NCBI GenBank assembly: GCA_001304425.1
Contig: LJTS01000131.1
Location: forward strand, 1-9,885
Reading direction: 5' to 3'
DNA: 9,885 nucleotides
Source of the DNA: Betaproteobacteria bacterium SG8_40
Lineage (GTDB): Bacteria > Pseudomonadota > Gammaproteobacteria > Burkholderiales > Eutrophovitaceae
The translations under genes were made by a program, and so were the position numbers. A model generated the notes under the pieces. That model saw only the letters and a program-made list of their open reading frames with translations, did not search any database and was not told the origin of the DNA. This document shows positions 1-6,467 of this stretch, piece after piece. Position 1 is the stretch's first letter; each line of letters starts with the position of its first letter.

Positions 1-501
1 CAGCAAAAAGGCCGCGATGGGCGCAAAGGCGAACACCATGATGATGTCGTTGACGGAAACCTGCACGAGCGTGTAGTTCGGGTCGCCCCTGGTGAGCTGG
101 CTCCACACAAACACCATCGCCGTACACGGCGCCACCCCGAGCAGGATCATCCCGGCGATGTATTCCGTGGCCGATTGCGGATCGACCCAGTCGGCGAAAA
201 TCACCCTGAAAAACAGCCAGCCCAGCGCTGCCATGGTGAACGGTTTGATCAACCAGTTCACGACCAGCGTCAGCACCAGCCCTTTCGGCTTTTTTCCGAC
301 GTCCCGGATCGCCGAGAAGTCGATCTGCACCATCATCGGATAGATCATGATCCAGATGAGCGCCGCGACCGCGAGATTGACGTGCGCATACTCCAGTTTC
401 GCGACAGCCTGGAAAAAGCCGGGCAAGACGTTGCCCAGCAGCACACCCGCAACGATGCACAGGCCCACCCACAATGTAAGGTAGCGCTCAAAGACGCCCA
501 T
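1..501 (-). CDS. ACR3-family arsenite efflux permease (N-terminal half, runs off window)
   Basis: The family is an inner-membrane carrier that exports arsenite, usually with ArsR and arsenate reductase as partners. The frame is open from the ATG at 499-501 to base 1, giving 167 residues of a protein that is normally about 350 aa, so the C-terminal half lies outside the window. Hydrophobic helices are visible at about 8-30, 42-60, 74-100, 114-134 and 147-167. The segment APCTAMVFVW (residues 125-134) carries the Cys126 that ACR3 carriers use for arsenite, and NDIIMVFAFAPI (151-162) is also typical. The N-terminus MGVFERYL fits the family start, and a GGAG lies 10-11 bases upstream of the ATG. 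No arsR is seen upstream within the window, so any ars partners would be to the left. Bile-acid/sodium symporter relatives share the fold, but the Cys motif favours ACR3. Confidence 0.88.
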   Translation of the reverse strand, partial: MGVFERYLTLWVGLCIVAGVLLGNVLPGFFQAVAKLEYAHVNLAVAALIWIMIYPMMVQIDFSAIRDVGKKPKGLVLTLVVNWLIKPFTMAALGWLFFRVIFADWVDPQSATEYIAGMILLGVAPCTAMVFVWSQLTRGDPNYTLVQVSVNDIIMVFAFAPIAAFLL

Positions 502-819
502 CAGCCGTATTCTCCAATCTGTTTCAACAGTTGCACCAATACATTATTCGGACGTTTTCGCCGGCGCGCAGTGCCGACTCCGAAGATGCAGTGTAAGCTT
601 GCAACGTTACGCTTTCGCAACGGCGGTCTCGCAAGCTGCGACCCGATCTTCCCGAATGCCTGATACCCGGCTGGCCCGAATTTCCGCTCCCGGCCACATC
701 ACCAACGTGGCTGCGCCACAAGACGTCGCCGGGAGAATGATTTCGTTGCTGGACTTGCGCCGTTGACGCGGGGGCGCGACGACTCTGCCCGCCTGAACGC
801 CGTCAACGGCGACCGGTAT
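502..819. other. Gene-poor stretch upstream of the arsenite permease
   Basis: These 318 bases lie between the starting permease gene and the end of the DUF6166 gene. Open frames here, including a 65-codon minus-strand one at 524-721, are rich in Arg, Ser and Gly and match no family I know. A short inverted repeat (CTGTT/AACAG, 519-530) sits just upstream of the permease ribosome site. I see no convincing ArsR-type operator or consensus promoter, although the permease promoter must lie in this gap or further upstream. Confidence 0.5.
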
Positions 820-825
820 TCAGGC
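791..825 (-). terminator. Nested hairpin over the DUF6166 stop codon (possible terminator)
   Basis: A perfect outer repeat GCCTGAA (791-797) / TTCAGGC (819-825) encloses a perfect inner hairpin CGCCGT-CA-ACGGCG (798-811). The outer right arm contains the stop codon of the DUF6166 gene. No T-tract follows in the transcript direction, so this could end transcription weakly or protect the 3' end of the mRNA. It is not a canonical intrinsic terminator. Confidence 0.35.
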
Positions 826-1104
826 CAGCGCCTTGTCGATATCGCTGCTGGTCAGCGTCCAGTCATTGTCGAGATTCGCGATCACCGACTTCATGAACCG
901 TTCGAGCTGTGCCAACGCGCGGTCGGTGTCGCCAAGGTGATCGGCGAGAATTGCCAGCGCAAGTTGCCGCGGGGCGCTGCCTTCGTAACTCCACTCGAAA
1001 CCCTTGTCATCGAAGACGCGAACATCGAATCGCGCATCAAGCGGCGCGCCGTCAACAGTCACCACGATACCGTCAATCGTACGCTTGCCGTCATATTGCT
1101 TCAT
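820..1104 (-). CDS. DUF6166 domain protein
   Basis: This is a 94-residue soluble protein of unknown function. The family pattern as I remember it is present: a start with RTIDGxxVTVDG (residues 8-19), an aromatic-glycine segment WSYEGSAP (38-45), the strongly conserved block QLALAILADHLGD (47-59), and a C-terminal WTLTSSDIDKAL (82-93). The whole protein is essentially one domain. The ATG is preceded by AAGGA about 9 bases upstream, which supports this start. It follows the GntR gene on the same strand after 140 bases and could share a transcript with it, but nothing ties the two functionally. Related proteins occur scattered in proteobacterial and phage-related genomes. No catalytic motif is apparent. 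Confidence 0.75.
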   Translation of the reverse strand: MKQYDGKRTIDGIVVTVDGAPLDARFDVRVFDDKGFEWSYEGSAPRQLALAILADHLGDTDRALAQLERFMKSVIANLDNDWTLTSSDIDKALA

Positions 1105-1244
1105 TGTCTGCGTCCTTCATCCAGAAACAGGTTTCGTACTTGCCTCATTGCCGTGCGCCGCTTCGGCGCCGTACGCGATCGCTGGAGAACCTTTCGCTGC
1201 CCGCGATCCGGCAACTCTGCGCCCGCGCGCAGACACGCCATCCT

Positions 1245-1913
1245 CTAGGCAGCAATCGCCGGGCTGAACGCAAGCCGGGTGAAATCTTCCACGTAATCCA
1301 CCAGACGGTCACTCGCTCGCGCCGCGCCGCCCGCATCGCCGTCAGCAATTTTTTGCGCCAACTCTGCGTGCAGGCGCGCGCATAGCGGCATGTCCGCAGC
1401 CTGCTTGTAATGTACGTACCAGAACCTGCGTGACAGGCCCTGAATCGACTGAATAGCCATCGCCGCATACTCGTTGTGCGATGCCTGTGCGATGAGCAGA
1501 TTCAGTTCGCTGTCGTGGCGCATGAACTTCAGATCGTCGTTCTTGCCGGCGGCCTGCTGCATGCCCCTGGCGATTCGCCGGAACGCCTTGCGTTCGGATT
1601 CGGTGCTGCGTGCGGCGCTGGTCCTTGCCATCAGCCGCTCCAGCTCACGCCGGACTTCGAGCACCAGAAACTGTTTTCCCGGGTTGATCTCGGTCACCAG
1701 GATTCCCTTGCGCGGAAGTATCGTGACCAGGCCCTCGCGTGCCAGCCGGTGCAAGGCTTCGCGTATCGGTGTGCGGCCAATCTGGAGACGCTCGCCCAAC
1801 TCTGCTTCAGCCAGTACCGAACCCGGCTTGAGCTGGAGCGTGACGATCATTTCCTCCAGTTGCTTGTAAGCCTTGTCGGTGAGACTTTCGCGACTGGCGA
1901 TCTTCAGTTGCAT
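1245..1913 (-). CDS. GntR-family transcriptional regulator, FadR/FCD subfamily
   Basis: This is a 222-residue DNA-binding repressor or activator, probably sensing a carboxylic-acid-like ligand. The N-terminal winged helix-turn-helix spans about 8-76. Within it LKPGSVLAEAELGERL (28-43) and IGRTPIREALHRLAREGLV (45-63) are textbook GntR sequences, followed by the wing with RKGILV (68-73). The helical FCD domain covers about 84-215. It keeps Asp134, the ASxN block (144-147) and the His182 region followed by GD (192-193). The His usually four residues after the Asp is Asn138, and the usual late helix His appears as Leu204, so the metal site looks incomplete. The ribosome site is poor (AAGAACGAG). 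A nested inverted repeat lies upstream at 1970-1995. The target genes are not evident. The nearest upstream cluster, on the same strand, is the hydroxylase group. Confidence 0.9.
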   Translation of the reverse strand: MQLKIASRESLTDKAYKQLEEMIVTLQLKPGSVLAEAELGERLQIGRTPIREALHRLAREGLVTILPRKGILVTEINPGKQFLVLEVRRELERLMARTSAARSTESERKAFRRIARGMQQAAGKNDDLKFMRHDSELNLLIAQASHNEYAAMAIQSIQGLSRRFWYVHYKQAADMPLCARLHAELAQKIADGDAGGAARASDRLVDYVEDFTRLAFSPAIAA

Positions 1914-1969
1914 GGCTCGTTCTTCTGCCGTTCTCCGGCTAGCGGTTCATCAAGGCTGTGCCAGCCGCA

Positions 1970-1995
1970 TGCACGTGTGCCCCGGGGCAATGCAT
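1970..1995. promoter_or_regulatory. Nested inverted repeat upstream of the GntR gene (candidate operator)
   Basis: A perfect TGCCC-G-GGGCA (1979-1989) is flanked by ATGCA (1970-1974) and TGCAT (1991-1995). The flanks are unequally spaced (4 and 1 bases). It sits 57-82 bases upstream of the GntR start, where an autoregulatory operator would be expected. It does not match the FadR-type TGGT-N3-ACCA consensus, so the assignment is only positional. Confidence 0.3.
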
Positions 1996-2113
1996 TCCGC
2001 AGGCAAGGCAGGCGCAATGGTATCGGCGCCGCGGCAGGACTCCGGATTCGACGAGTTGCCGCCCGGACCCCGAACCCGGGAAACGCGGCGCAAGCCCACC
2101 GCTGGCCCGCACG

Positions 2114-2296
2114 CTACTTCTTCTTCGCCCGGTCCCCTGCTTCCGGAAAAATCCACATCGCCAGCACCATGAAGACACTGAGAAACGCGCCAACGCTTGC
2201 GACGCGCGCCTGGCCGTACTGCGTCTCGAAATAGTAGAAACATGCACCGACGATCAGCGTAAGAACGGAAACAATGATCTTGATGTGGGTAGGCAT
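2114..2296 (-). CDS. Small two-helix membrane protein
   Basis: This 60-residue protein has two predicted membrane helices at about 5-23 (IKIIVSVLTLIVGACFYYF) and 31-50, and a charged C-terminus ending GDRAKKK. I do not recognise a named family. A strong ribosome site (AAAGGTGAG) lies 8 bases before the ATG, and the gene begins only 29 bases after the stop of the hydroxylase gene on the same strand. It is therefore very likely translated from the hydroxylase transcript. It may be an accessory or anchoring subunit for the diiron membrane enzyme, or simply a co-expressed envelope protein. Neither is shown by sequence. That this is a real gene is well supported; its function is open. Confidence 0.75.
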   Translation of the reverse strand: MPTHIKIIVSVLTLIVGACFYYFETQYGQARVASVGAFLSVFMVLAMWIFPEAGDRAKKK

Positions 2297-2325
2297 CTTG
2301 TTGTCTCACCTTTACCGATACGCGC

Positions 2326-3099
2326 TCAGGCTTCCGCCCCCAGCGGTTGCGCCGCGGCGACATCCGGCCGCACGGGCCGGCCGCGTAAATCGCTCTTGAG
2401 GTATTTGTCGCTATAGCCGTTGAACAGATGGCCCAGCAGGCCGCGATCCAGATCCGATGTGCCGAACATCCAGTCCGCAACCGGGAAGGTCAGGTTCATG
2501 TTCTTCTCCATCATCAGCCGCGAATTATGGTGCGCAGTATGGTGACGGCGGATCGTATTGACGAACGGCATGTAGCGAACGAACCAGTTCTCCTCGACGT
2601 GGCAGCAAAAATGCATGAACTCGTAGATCAGGTAGACGCTGGTCGTGGTGGAAATGAACAACCAGCCGACGTTCGGGCTGATGAGAAAGTACAGCAGCGC
2701 CGCCCCGGGAATGGAAATCAGCGTAAACACCACCAGCGCATAAGGCGGGAAAAAGGTCACCCGCCAGTCCTTCTGGTCGCGAAAACGCATCTCGCGGTCG
2801 GTAAAGAACTGGTGATGCTGCAGCGTGTGCCGGTTATAGATGGCGCGCAGAGCCTTCGATTTCTGCGGCCGGTGCATGACGTACAGATGCAAGAACCACT
2901 CAAAGATATTGCACGCCAGCCAGACGATTGGCACCGCCAGCCACTCCCAGAACCGGACATTGTCCAGGTGCTGCGCGTAGATCCACAACGCCGTAAAGCC
3001 GATGATGTAGATGACAGCCACATGGACCGGCCCGTTGTACCAGTTCGATAACCGGGAACGGTATTCCTGTCGATACGCCTTTTGCCGTTCGCTCATCAT
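2326..3099 (-). CDS. Sterol desaturase / fatty-acid hydroxylase family membrane protein
   Basis: This is a membrane diiron oxygenase of the fatty-acid hydroxylase superfamily, which hydroxylates or desaturates lipids (sterols, fatty acyl chains, carotenoids) using O2. The protein has 257 residues. All histidine clusters are present: H71-x4-H76, H91-x3-HH (95-96), H163-x3-H167 and HH-x2-HH (186-191). Hydrophobic segments lie at about 26-43, 52-73, 118-140 and 145-162. An in-frame ATG 60 bases upstream (3159) would lengthen the protein, but the promoter places transcription start near 3124. AGGGGGTG then precedes the ATG at 3099 by 7 bases, so I use 3099. The gene follows an SDR-fold gene on the same strand (107-base gap) and precedes a small membrane protein (29-base gap). 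The substrate cannot be read from the sequence. Confidence 0.9.
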   Translation of the reverse strand: MMSERQKAYRQEYRSRLSNWYNGPVHVAVIYIIGFTALWIYAQHLDNVRFWEWLAVPIVWLACNIFEWFLHLYVMHRPQKSKALRAIYNRHTLQHHQFFTDREMRFRDQKDWRVTFFPPYALVVFTLISIPGAALLYFLISPNVGWLFISTTTSVYLIYEFMHFCCHVEENWFVRYMPFVNTIRRHHTAHHNSRLMMEKNMNLTFPVADWMFGTSDLDRGLLGHLFNGYSDKYLKSDLRGRPVRPDVAAAQPLGAEA

Positions 3100-3116
3100 G
3101 GTTGGACACCCCCTGC

Positions 3117-3159
3117 TGTGATATATCAGCAATACATCACATGAGGGCGACAAAGTCAA
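3117..3159 (-). promoter_or_regulatory. Promoter and 25-bp palindromic operator of the hydroxylase gene
   Basis: Read on the minus strand, a -35 box TTGACT (3154-3159) is followed after 17 bases by a -10 box TGTATT (3131-3136). Overlapping the -10 and the start point is a palindrome at 3117-3141: arms TGTGATGTAT and ATATATCACA (9 of 10 positions complementary) around TGCTG. This layout is what a repressor operator looks like. The cognate regulator is unknown. The TetR and GntR genes in the window are candidates, but their own upstream regions do not contain this sequence. Confidence 0.7.
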
Positions 3160-3206
3160 ACCATTCGGGCGCGGACGGACCGGCCAACGATCCGGCCCGT
3201 AATCCC

Positions 3207-3911
3207 CTAGGACAGCAACAAGCCACCGTCGACATCCACCGTCGTGCCGGTCACGAAATCATTCTGGATTACGAACAAGATGCCCATCGCGACCTCATCG
3301 GGCGTGCCCGCGCGTGGAATGATGTTTCCTGCCGTCGTCTTGGCGTAGTACTCGGCGCGTTCCTGCCCCTGCTTGGGGATCATCGGCGTGTCGATGACAC
3401 CCGGCGATACGACGTTGATGCGTTTGGGCGCAAGCTCTCTGGTGATGCCACGAACCAGGGCTTCCACTGCCCCGCCAACCGATCCGAGCGCCACCTGGCC
3501 CGGCCGGGTCTTGCGCGCCGGGGCACCGCTGACCAGCACAATACAGCCATCGTCTGCCAGTTGACCCGCTCCGTACCGGACGACATTGGCATAACCCCAC
3601 AACTTGGCAAACGATGCCTGGTAGCCGTCCATATCCATTTCAAGAAATGGCCCGAGCGCCCGCTTTCCACCGGTCGCGGCATTCACCAATATGTCATAGG
3701 GGGCGCACGCTTCAAAAAACGCCTGCAGGGCCTCCCGGTCCAGCACGTCGCATTTTTTCAAGGTGATGCCGGCTGGAACATCGCCTGCCTTTTCTGGATT
3801 GCGGCTAACCGCGATCACCTGCGCACCGAGCTCCGCGAGCTGTTTTGCCGCCGCAAGACCAATCCCCGAAGTCCCGCCGAAAATAATTGCCTTCTTTCCT
3901 GCTACGTCCAT
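3207..3911 (-). CDS. SDR-fold protein lacking the catalytic Tyr/Lys
   Basis: This 234-residue classical-size short-chain dehydrogenase/reductase has a complete Rossmann fold. The cofactor motif GGTSGIG is at 12-18, and Arg37 after the second strand suggests NADP(H). An Asn-Ala-Ala motif is at 77-79, a candidate catalytic Ser at 128 (VSGAP), the INVVSPGVIDTP block at 165-176, and the family C-terminus VDVDGG at 225-230. The Tyr-x3-Lys expected 13 and 17 residues after Ser128 is replaced by Ala/Val (segment QVALGSVGG, 139-147). It belongs to a divergent subgroup, so the usual oxidoreductase chemistry is doubtful. The start is supported by AGGAAG 8 bases upstream. It lies upstream of the hydroxylase on the same strand, consistent with a lipid or sterol modifying set, but the hydroxylase has its own promoter. 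Confidence 0.88.
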   Translation of the reverse strand: MDVAGKKAIIFGGTSGIGLAAAKQLAELGAQVIAVSRNPEKAGDVPAGITLKKCDVLDREALQAFFEACAPYDILVNAATGGKRALGPFLEMDMDGYQASFAKLWGYANVVRYGAGQLADDGCIVLVSGAPARKTRPGQVALGSVGGAVEALVRGITRELAPKRINVVSPGVIDTPMIPKQGQERAEYYAKTTAGNIIPRAGTPDEVAMGILFVIQNDFVTGTTVDVDGGLLLS

Positions 3912-4185
3912 TGTTAGTCTTCCTGTGTCTCAATCGTTGAAATTACGCTCATTCCCGGTGGCCCCCCGGGTTGATGGCCGACCTGCGCGTCATCAACGCG
4001 CTCCTCGCCCTGAGGACGATTAGTAACACGGAAGAATAAAAAGCGAAACGCTCCGTCACTGGCCCAGGATCCTGCGCCCTCTCCCGCACCATCTGCAAGG
4101 CTTTACTCGCCTTCTGCTGTCATGCTCCGCGATGCAACCGGCGTTGATGAATTCGAATGCGCAGCTCTCGCTACCTGATTTGATT

Positions 4186-4779
4186 TCACCCTGCGTCGTC
4201 AACAAACGCGCGCTTCGCCATCGTCTTCATCCAGCGCACGTACTGCCTTGTCGACCAACCACATTGAATCGTCAGGTTCTCCCAGTTCGGCACCAGCAGC
4301 ATGGTCCACAACGCATCCGTAGCTGTCTGCGGCTTCCAATCCCCGGCAAGGGTTCCGTCCGCGTGTAACGCCTCAATGGCCGCGCGGCAACCGTCGCGCA
4401 TCGCCATCATGCGATCCTGCCAGGCGGCTGCGGCCGCTTCGTCATTGCTCTGGGCCAGAAGCAGCGCCTTCGCCACACCATATATGTCGGGAATGTAATT
4501 TCCCCAACACTCTATAAAAAGCTCCAGACGCCGTGCGCCCGAAGTGGCTGTGCGCGATGGGGCCAGCCGTGCATCAACATCAAGAACATCGTCCAGATGC
4601 CGGGTCGCTGCCACCAACAATTCCGTCCTCGAGGGGAAATGCAGATAGACCGCCTGGCGGGAAATGCCTGCGGATTCGGCAATATCGCCCATCCGCACGC
4701 CCCGCCCGCCACGCTCTTCCAGCATGCGCACGGTCGCCTCCAGGATTCGTAATCGAGTTTCGCTGTTCTCACTTGACAT
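4186..4779 (-). CDS. TetR-family transcriptional repressor, divergent to the NmrA-like operon
   Basis: This 197-residue regulator has an N-terminal TetR helix-turn-helix at about 8-55 with the characteristic MGDIAESAGISRQAVYLHFP (30-49). A helical ligand and dimer domain follows that cannot be assigned a ligand. It is divergent from the NmrA-like/DUF1772 operon, and the shared gap contains two adjacent 15-bp palindromes, so it probably represses itself and that operon. No ribosome site is visible before the ATG. On the minus strand a TTGACA (4810-4815) with a weak -10 CAGACT (4787-4792) would start transcription close to the ATG, suggesting a leaderless mRNA. No later Met near the N-terminus keeps the DNA-binding domain intact, so the start is fairly secure. 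Confidence 0.9.
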   Translation of the reverse strand: MSSENSETRLRILEATVRMLEERGGRGVRMGDIAESAGISRQAVYLHFPSRTELLVAATRHLDDVLDVDARLAPSRTATSGARRLELFIECWGNYIPDIYGVAKALLLAQSNDEAAAAAWQDRMMAMRDGCRAAIEALHADGTLAGDWKPQTATDALWTMLLVPNWENLTIQCGWSTRQYVRWMKTMAKRAFVDDAG

Positions 4780-4800
4780 GATGTAAAGTCTGCTCTAAGG

Positions 4801-4830
4801 TTGACACGGTGTCAATTGACACTGTGTAAA
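4801..4830. promoter_or_regulatory. Tandem palindromic operators overlapping divergent promoters
   Basis: Two 15-bp sites abut with no spacer. Site 1, TTGACACGGTGTCAA (4801-4815), is a perfect 7-1-7 palindrome. Site 2, TTGACACTGTGTAAA (4816-4830), is the same with one change. The TTGACA of site 1 can act as -35 for the plus-strand operon, with TGTAAA (4825-4830) as -10 after 18 bases. Its complement supplies a -35 for the TetR gene. A TetR dimer on each site would block both promoters. Confidence 0.8.
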
Positions 4831-4850
4831 GTTTGAACAAGGAGATTATC

Positions 4851-5726
4851 ATGAACCGCAAGTTGAATCAGGTCGCAATTACCGACGGGGTCACACTGGT
4901 GCTGGGTGGCACCGGAAAGACCGGCCGCCGCATCGCCCAACGACTCCAGAACCGGGGAATCGCGATGCGAATTGCGTCTCGAAGGGGAAATCCGGGCTTC
5001 GATTGGAGCGACAAGAAGACCTGGGACGGGGCACTGACAGGGGTAACCGCCGCGTACATCAGCTTCGCTCCGGATCTCGCCGTCCCCGGCGCGGCTGAAG
5101 CGATCCATTCGTTTGTCGAACGTGCCGTCGACCATGGTGTGCAGCGCCTTGTGCTCTTGTCCGGACGCGGCGAAGAAGAAGCGCAGCGCTGTGAGCGCAT
5201 CGTCCGGAATTCGGGGATCGAGTCGACCATCGTGCGCGCAAGCTGGTTCAACCAGAACTTCTCCGAGGGTGAATTCCTCGGCATGATTCAGGACGGTGCC
5301 ATTACCCTTCCGGCGGGCAATATCCCGGAACCCTTTGTGGACGTCAACGACATTGCCGATGTCGCAGTGGCTGCCTTGACCGAGGACGGCCACGCAGGTC
5401 AGGTCTACGAGGTGACCGGGCCGCGTTTGCTGACATTTGCCGAACTGGCGGAAGAAATCAGCCGGGCCATCGGGCGCAACGTCCAATACATCCAGATTCC
5501 GCACGAGGATTTCGCGGCTTCCATAGCCAATTCCGGTGCGCCCGATGACATTGCCTGGCTGTTGAATTACCTCTTCTCAACCGTCCTCGATGGCAGGAAC
5601 GCCTACGTTTGCGACGGCGTGCAGAAGGCGCTCGGTCGCCATCCCGCGGATTTCACCGATTTTGCTCGCGATATGGCTGGTCTGGGCATCTGGGATGCGC
5701 CGGCATCGGAAAGGGAGGCAGCGTGA
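4851..5726 (+). CDS. NmrA-like / atypical SDR NAD(P)-binding protein
   Basis: This 291-residue protein of the NmrA/atypical-SDR group binds NAD(P)H and either acts as a redox sensor or reduces small substrates such as quinones. The N-terminal Rossmann motif GGTGKTG is at 19-25, followed by the basic ASRR (42-45) that would favour NADP(H). LLSGRG (102-107), the segment GIESTIVRASWFNQNF (122-137), FVDVNDIADVAV (162-173) and YEVTGP (186-191) match the NmrA-like pattern in order. There is no Tyr-x3-Lys pair. I chose the ATG at 4851 because AAGGAG (4839-4844) precedes it by 6 bases. A TTG 18 bases upstream lies ahead of that site and is unlikely. It is transcribed from the TetR-controlled promoter, and the next gene's ATG overlaps its stop by one base. 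Confidence 0.9.
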   Translation: MNRKLNQVAITDGVTLVLGGTGKTGRRIAQRLQNRGIAMRIASRRGNPGFDWSDKKTWDGALTGVTAAYISFAPDLAVPGAAEAIHSFVERAVDHGVQRLVLLSGRGEEEAQRCERIVRNSGIESTIVRASWFNQNFSEGEFLGMIQDGAITLPAGNIPEPFVDVNDIADVAVAALTEDGHAGQVYEVTGPRLLTFAELAEEISRAIGRNVQYIQIPHEDFAASIANSGAPDDIAWLLNYLFSTVLDGRNAYVCDGVQKALGRHPADFTDFARDMAGLGIWDAPASEREAA

Positions 5727-6217
5727 TGTCCCAACTGGTGATGATCACCGCGTCGATGGCGCTACTTGGCTCCGCGCTGGTTGCCGGAGTTTTCTTTGCA
5801 TTCTCCAGTTTCGTAATGAAAGCACTCGCGGCCGTGCCATCGTCGCAGGGAATCGCCGCAATGCAGTCGATCAATGTCGTCGTCATCAACCGCTCTTTCC
5901 TTGGCACCTTCTTCGGCACTGCGGGGATTTCGCTCGTGATCGCCGGGCTCGCAATCATCGAACCTGACTCGCCGGCAACCGCGTTCTTCGTTGGCGGAGC
6001 GATCTTCTATATCGTGGGCACGTTCATTGTGACCGTGCTCGGCAACGTCCCCTTGAACAATCAGTTAGCCAGGGTCCTGGCGAACGATGCCACATCCGAT
6101 CGCATATGGAAGCACTACCTTGCGAGATGGACGATGTGGAACCACATACGCACGGTGTCGGCAGTCTTCGCGACACTGGCGTTCATTGCGGGACTACTCA
6201 AATACGGCACCGGATAA
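5726..6217 (+). CDS. DUF1772 / anthrone-oxygenase-like membrane protein
   Basis: This 163-residue integral membrane protein has four predicted helices at about 5-34, 55-79, 84-107 and 141-159. The family signature is present: NVPLNNQLA (107-115) followed by WKHYLARWTMWNHIRT (128-143), with the conserved W, N-H and R. Fungal members oxidise anthrones. Bacterial members of this domain are mostly uncharacterised and are often found beside NmrA-like proteins. The ATG overlaps the upstream TGA (TGATG), with AGGGAGG 7 bases before it, so the two genes are translationally coupled and share the TetR-controlled promoter. Together they suggest a small inducible unit for quinone-like or aromatic compounds, though that is inference from the families. 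Confidence 0.85.
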   Translation: MSQLVMITASMALLGSALVAGVFFAFSSFVMKALAAVPSSQGIAAMQSINVVVINRSFLGTFFGTAGISLVIAGLAIIEPDSPATAFFVGGAIFYIVGTFIVTVLGNVPLNNQLARVLANDATSDRIWKHYLARWTMWNHIRTVSAVFATLAFIAGLLKYGTG

Positions 6218-6467
6218 TGCATCAGGGCTGGTGCCCATGCGCAAACGCGGTCACGACGCACCGCTCGGCACCAGCGTCCTTCGCAATCGCGGAACGCAAA
6301 ACATACTTGTTGCGACGAGAAAGACCTGCCCATGCCTCGATCCTGAGAATGTCGATGGACATCCGGGGAGAATGCGGCACGAAGCCCTGCGAATTGCAAT
6401 ACACTAACGCCCAATCGGCAATCAGGACCGTGCGTCGATTCTCCGAATTCGGCGAATTGAGGATAAG
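6218..6467. other. Gap after the DUF1772 gene, no convincing gene
   Basis: This stretch separates the DUF1772 operon from the small ORF and unknown gene that follow. Long open frames exist on both strands, but their products are Arg/Cys/His-rich and have no ribosome sites or family motifs. The last part is more AT-rich (around CCGAATTCGGCGAATTGAGG) and probably holds the promoter for the downstream pair. I could not fix its -35/-10 boxes. No terminator hairpin with a T-tract is seen after the DUF1772 gene. Confidence 0.4.

Noticed and set aside
524..721. 65-codon minus-strand frame upstream of the arsenite permease
   Set aside because: Composition is that of chance GC-rich frames (Ser/Gly/Arg), with no ribosome site and no known motif such as the ArsR metal site.
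3117..3141. CRP/FNR site reading of the hydroxylase palindrome
   Set aside because: The TGTGA and TCACA half-sites are separated by 15 bases rather than 6, and no TTGAT-N4-ATCAA core is present.
3100..3159. N-terminal extension of the hydroxylase to an ATG at 3159
   Set aside because: It would start upstream of the predicted transcription start (about 3124). The ATG at 3099 has a proper ribosome site.
3985..4001. Hairpin GCGCGT-CATCA-ACGCGC between the TetR and SDR genes
   Set aside because: It is a perfect short stem but has no T-tract on either strand and no relation to promoter boxes. It is probably chance in GC-rich DNA.
4833..4850. TTG start for the NmrA-like gene
   Set aside because: It lies ahead of the AAGGAG that serves the ATG at 4851.
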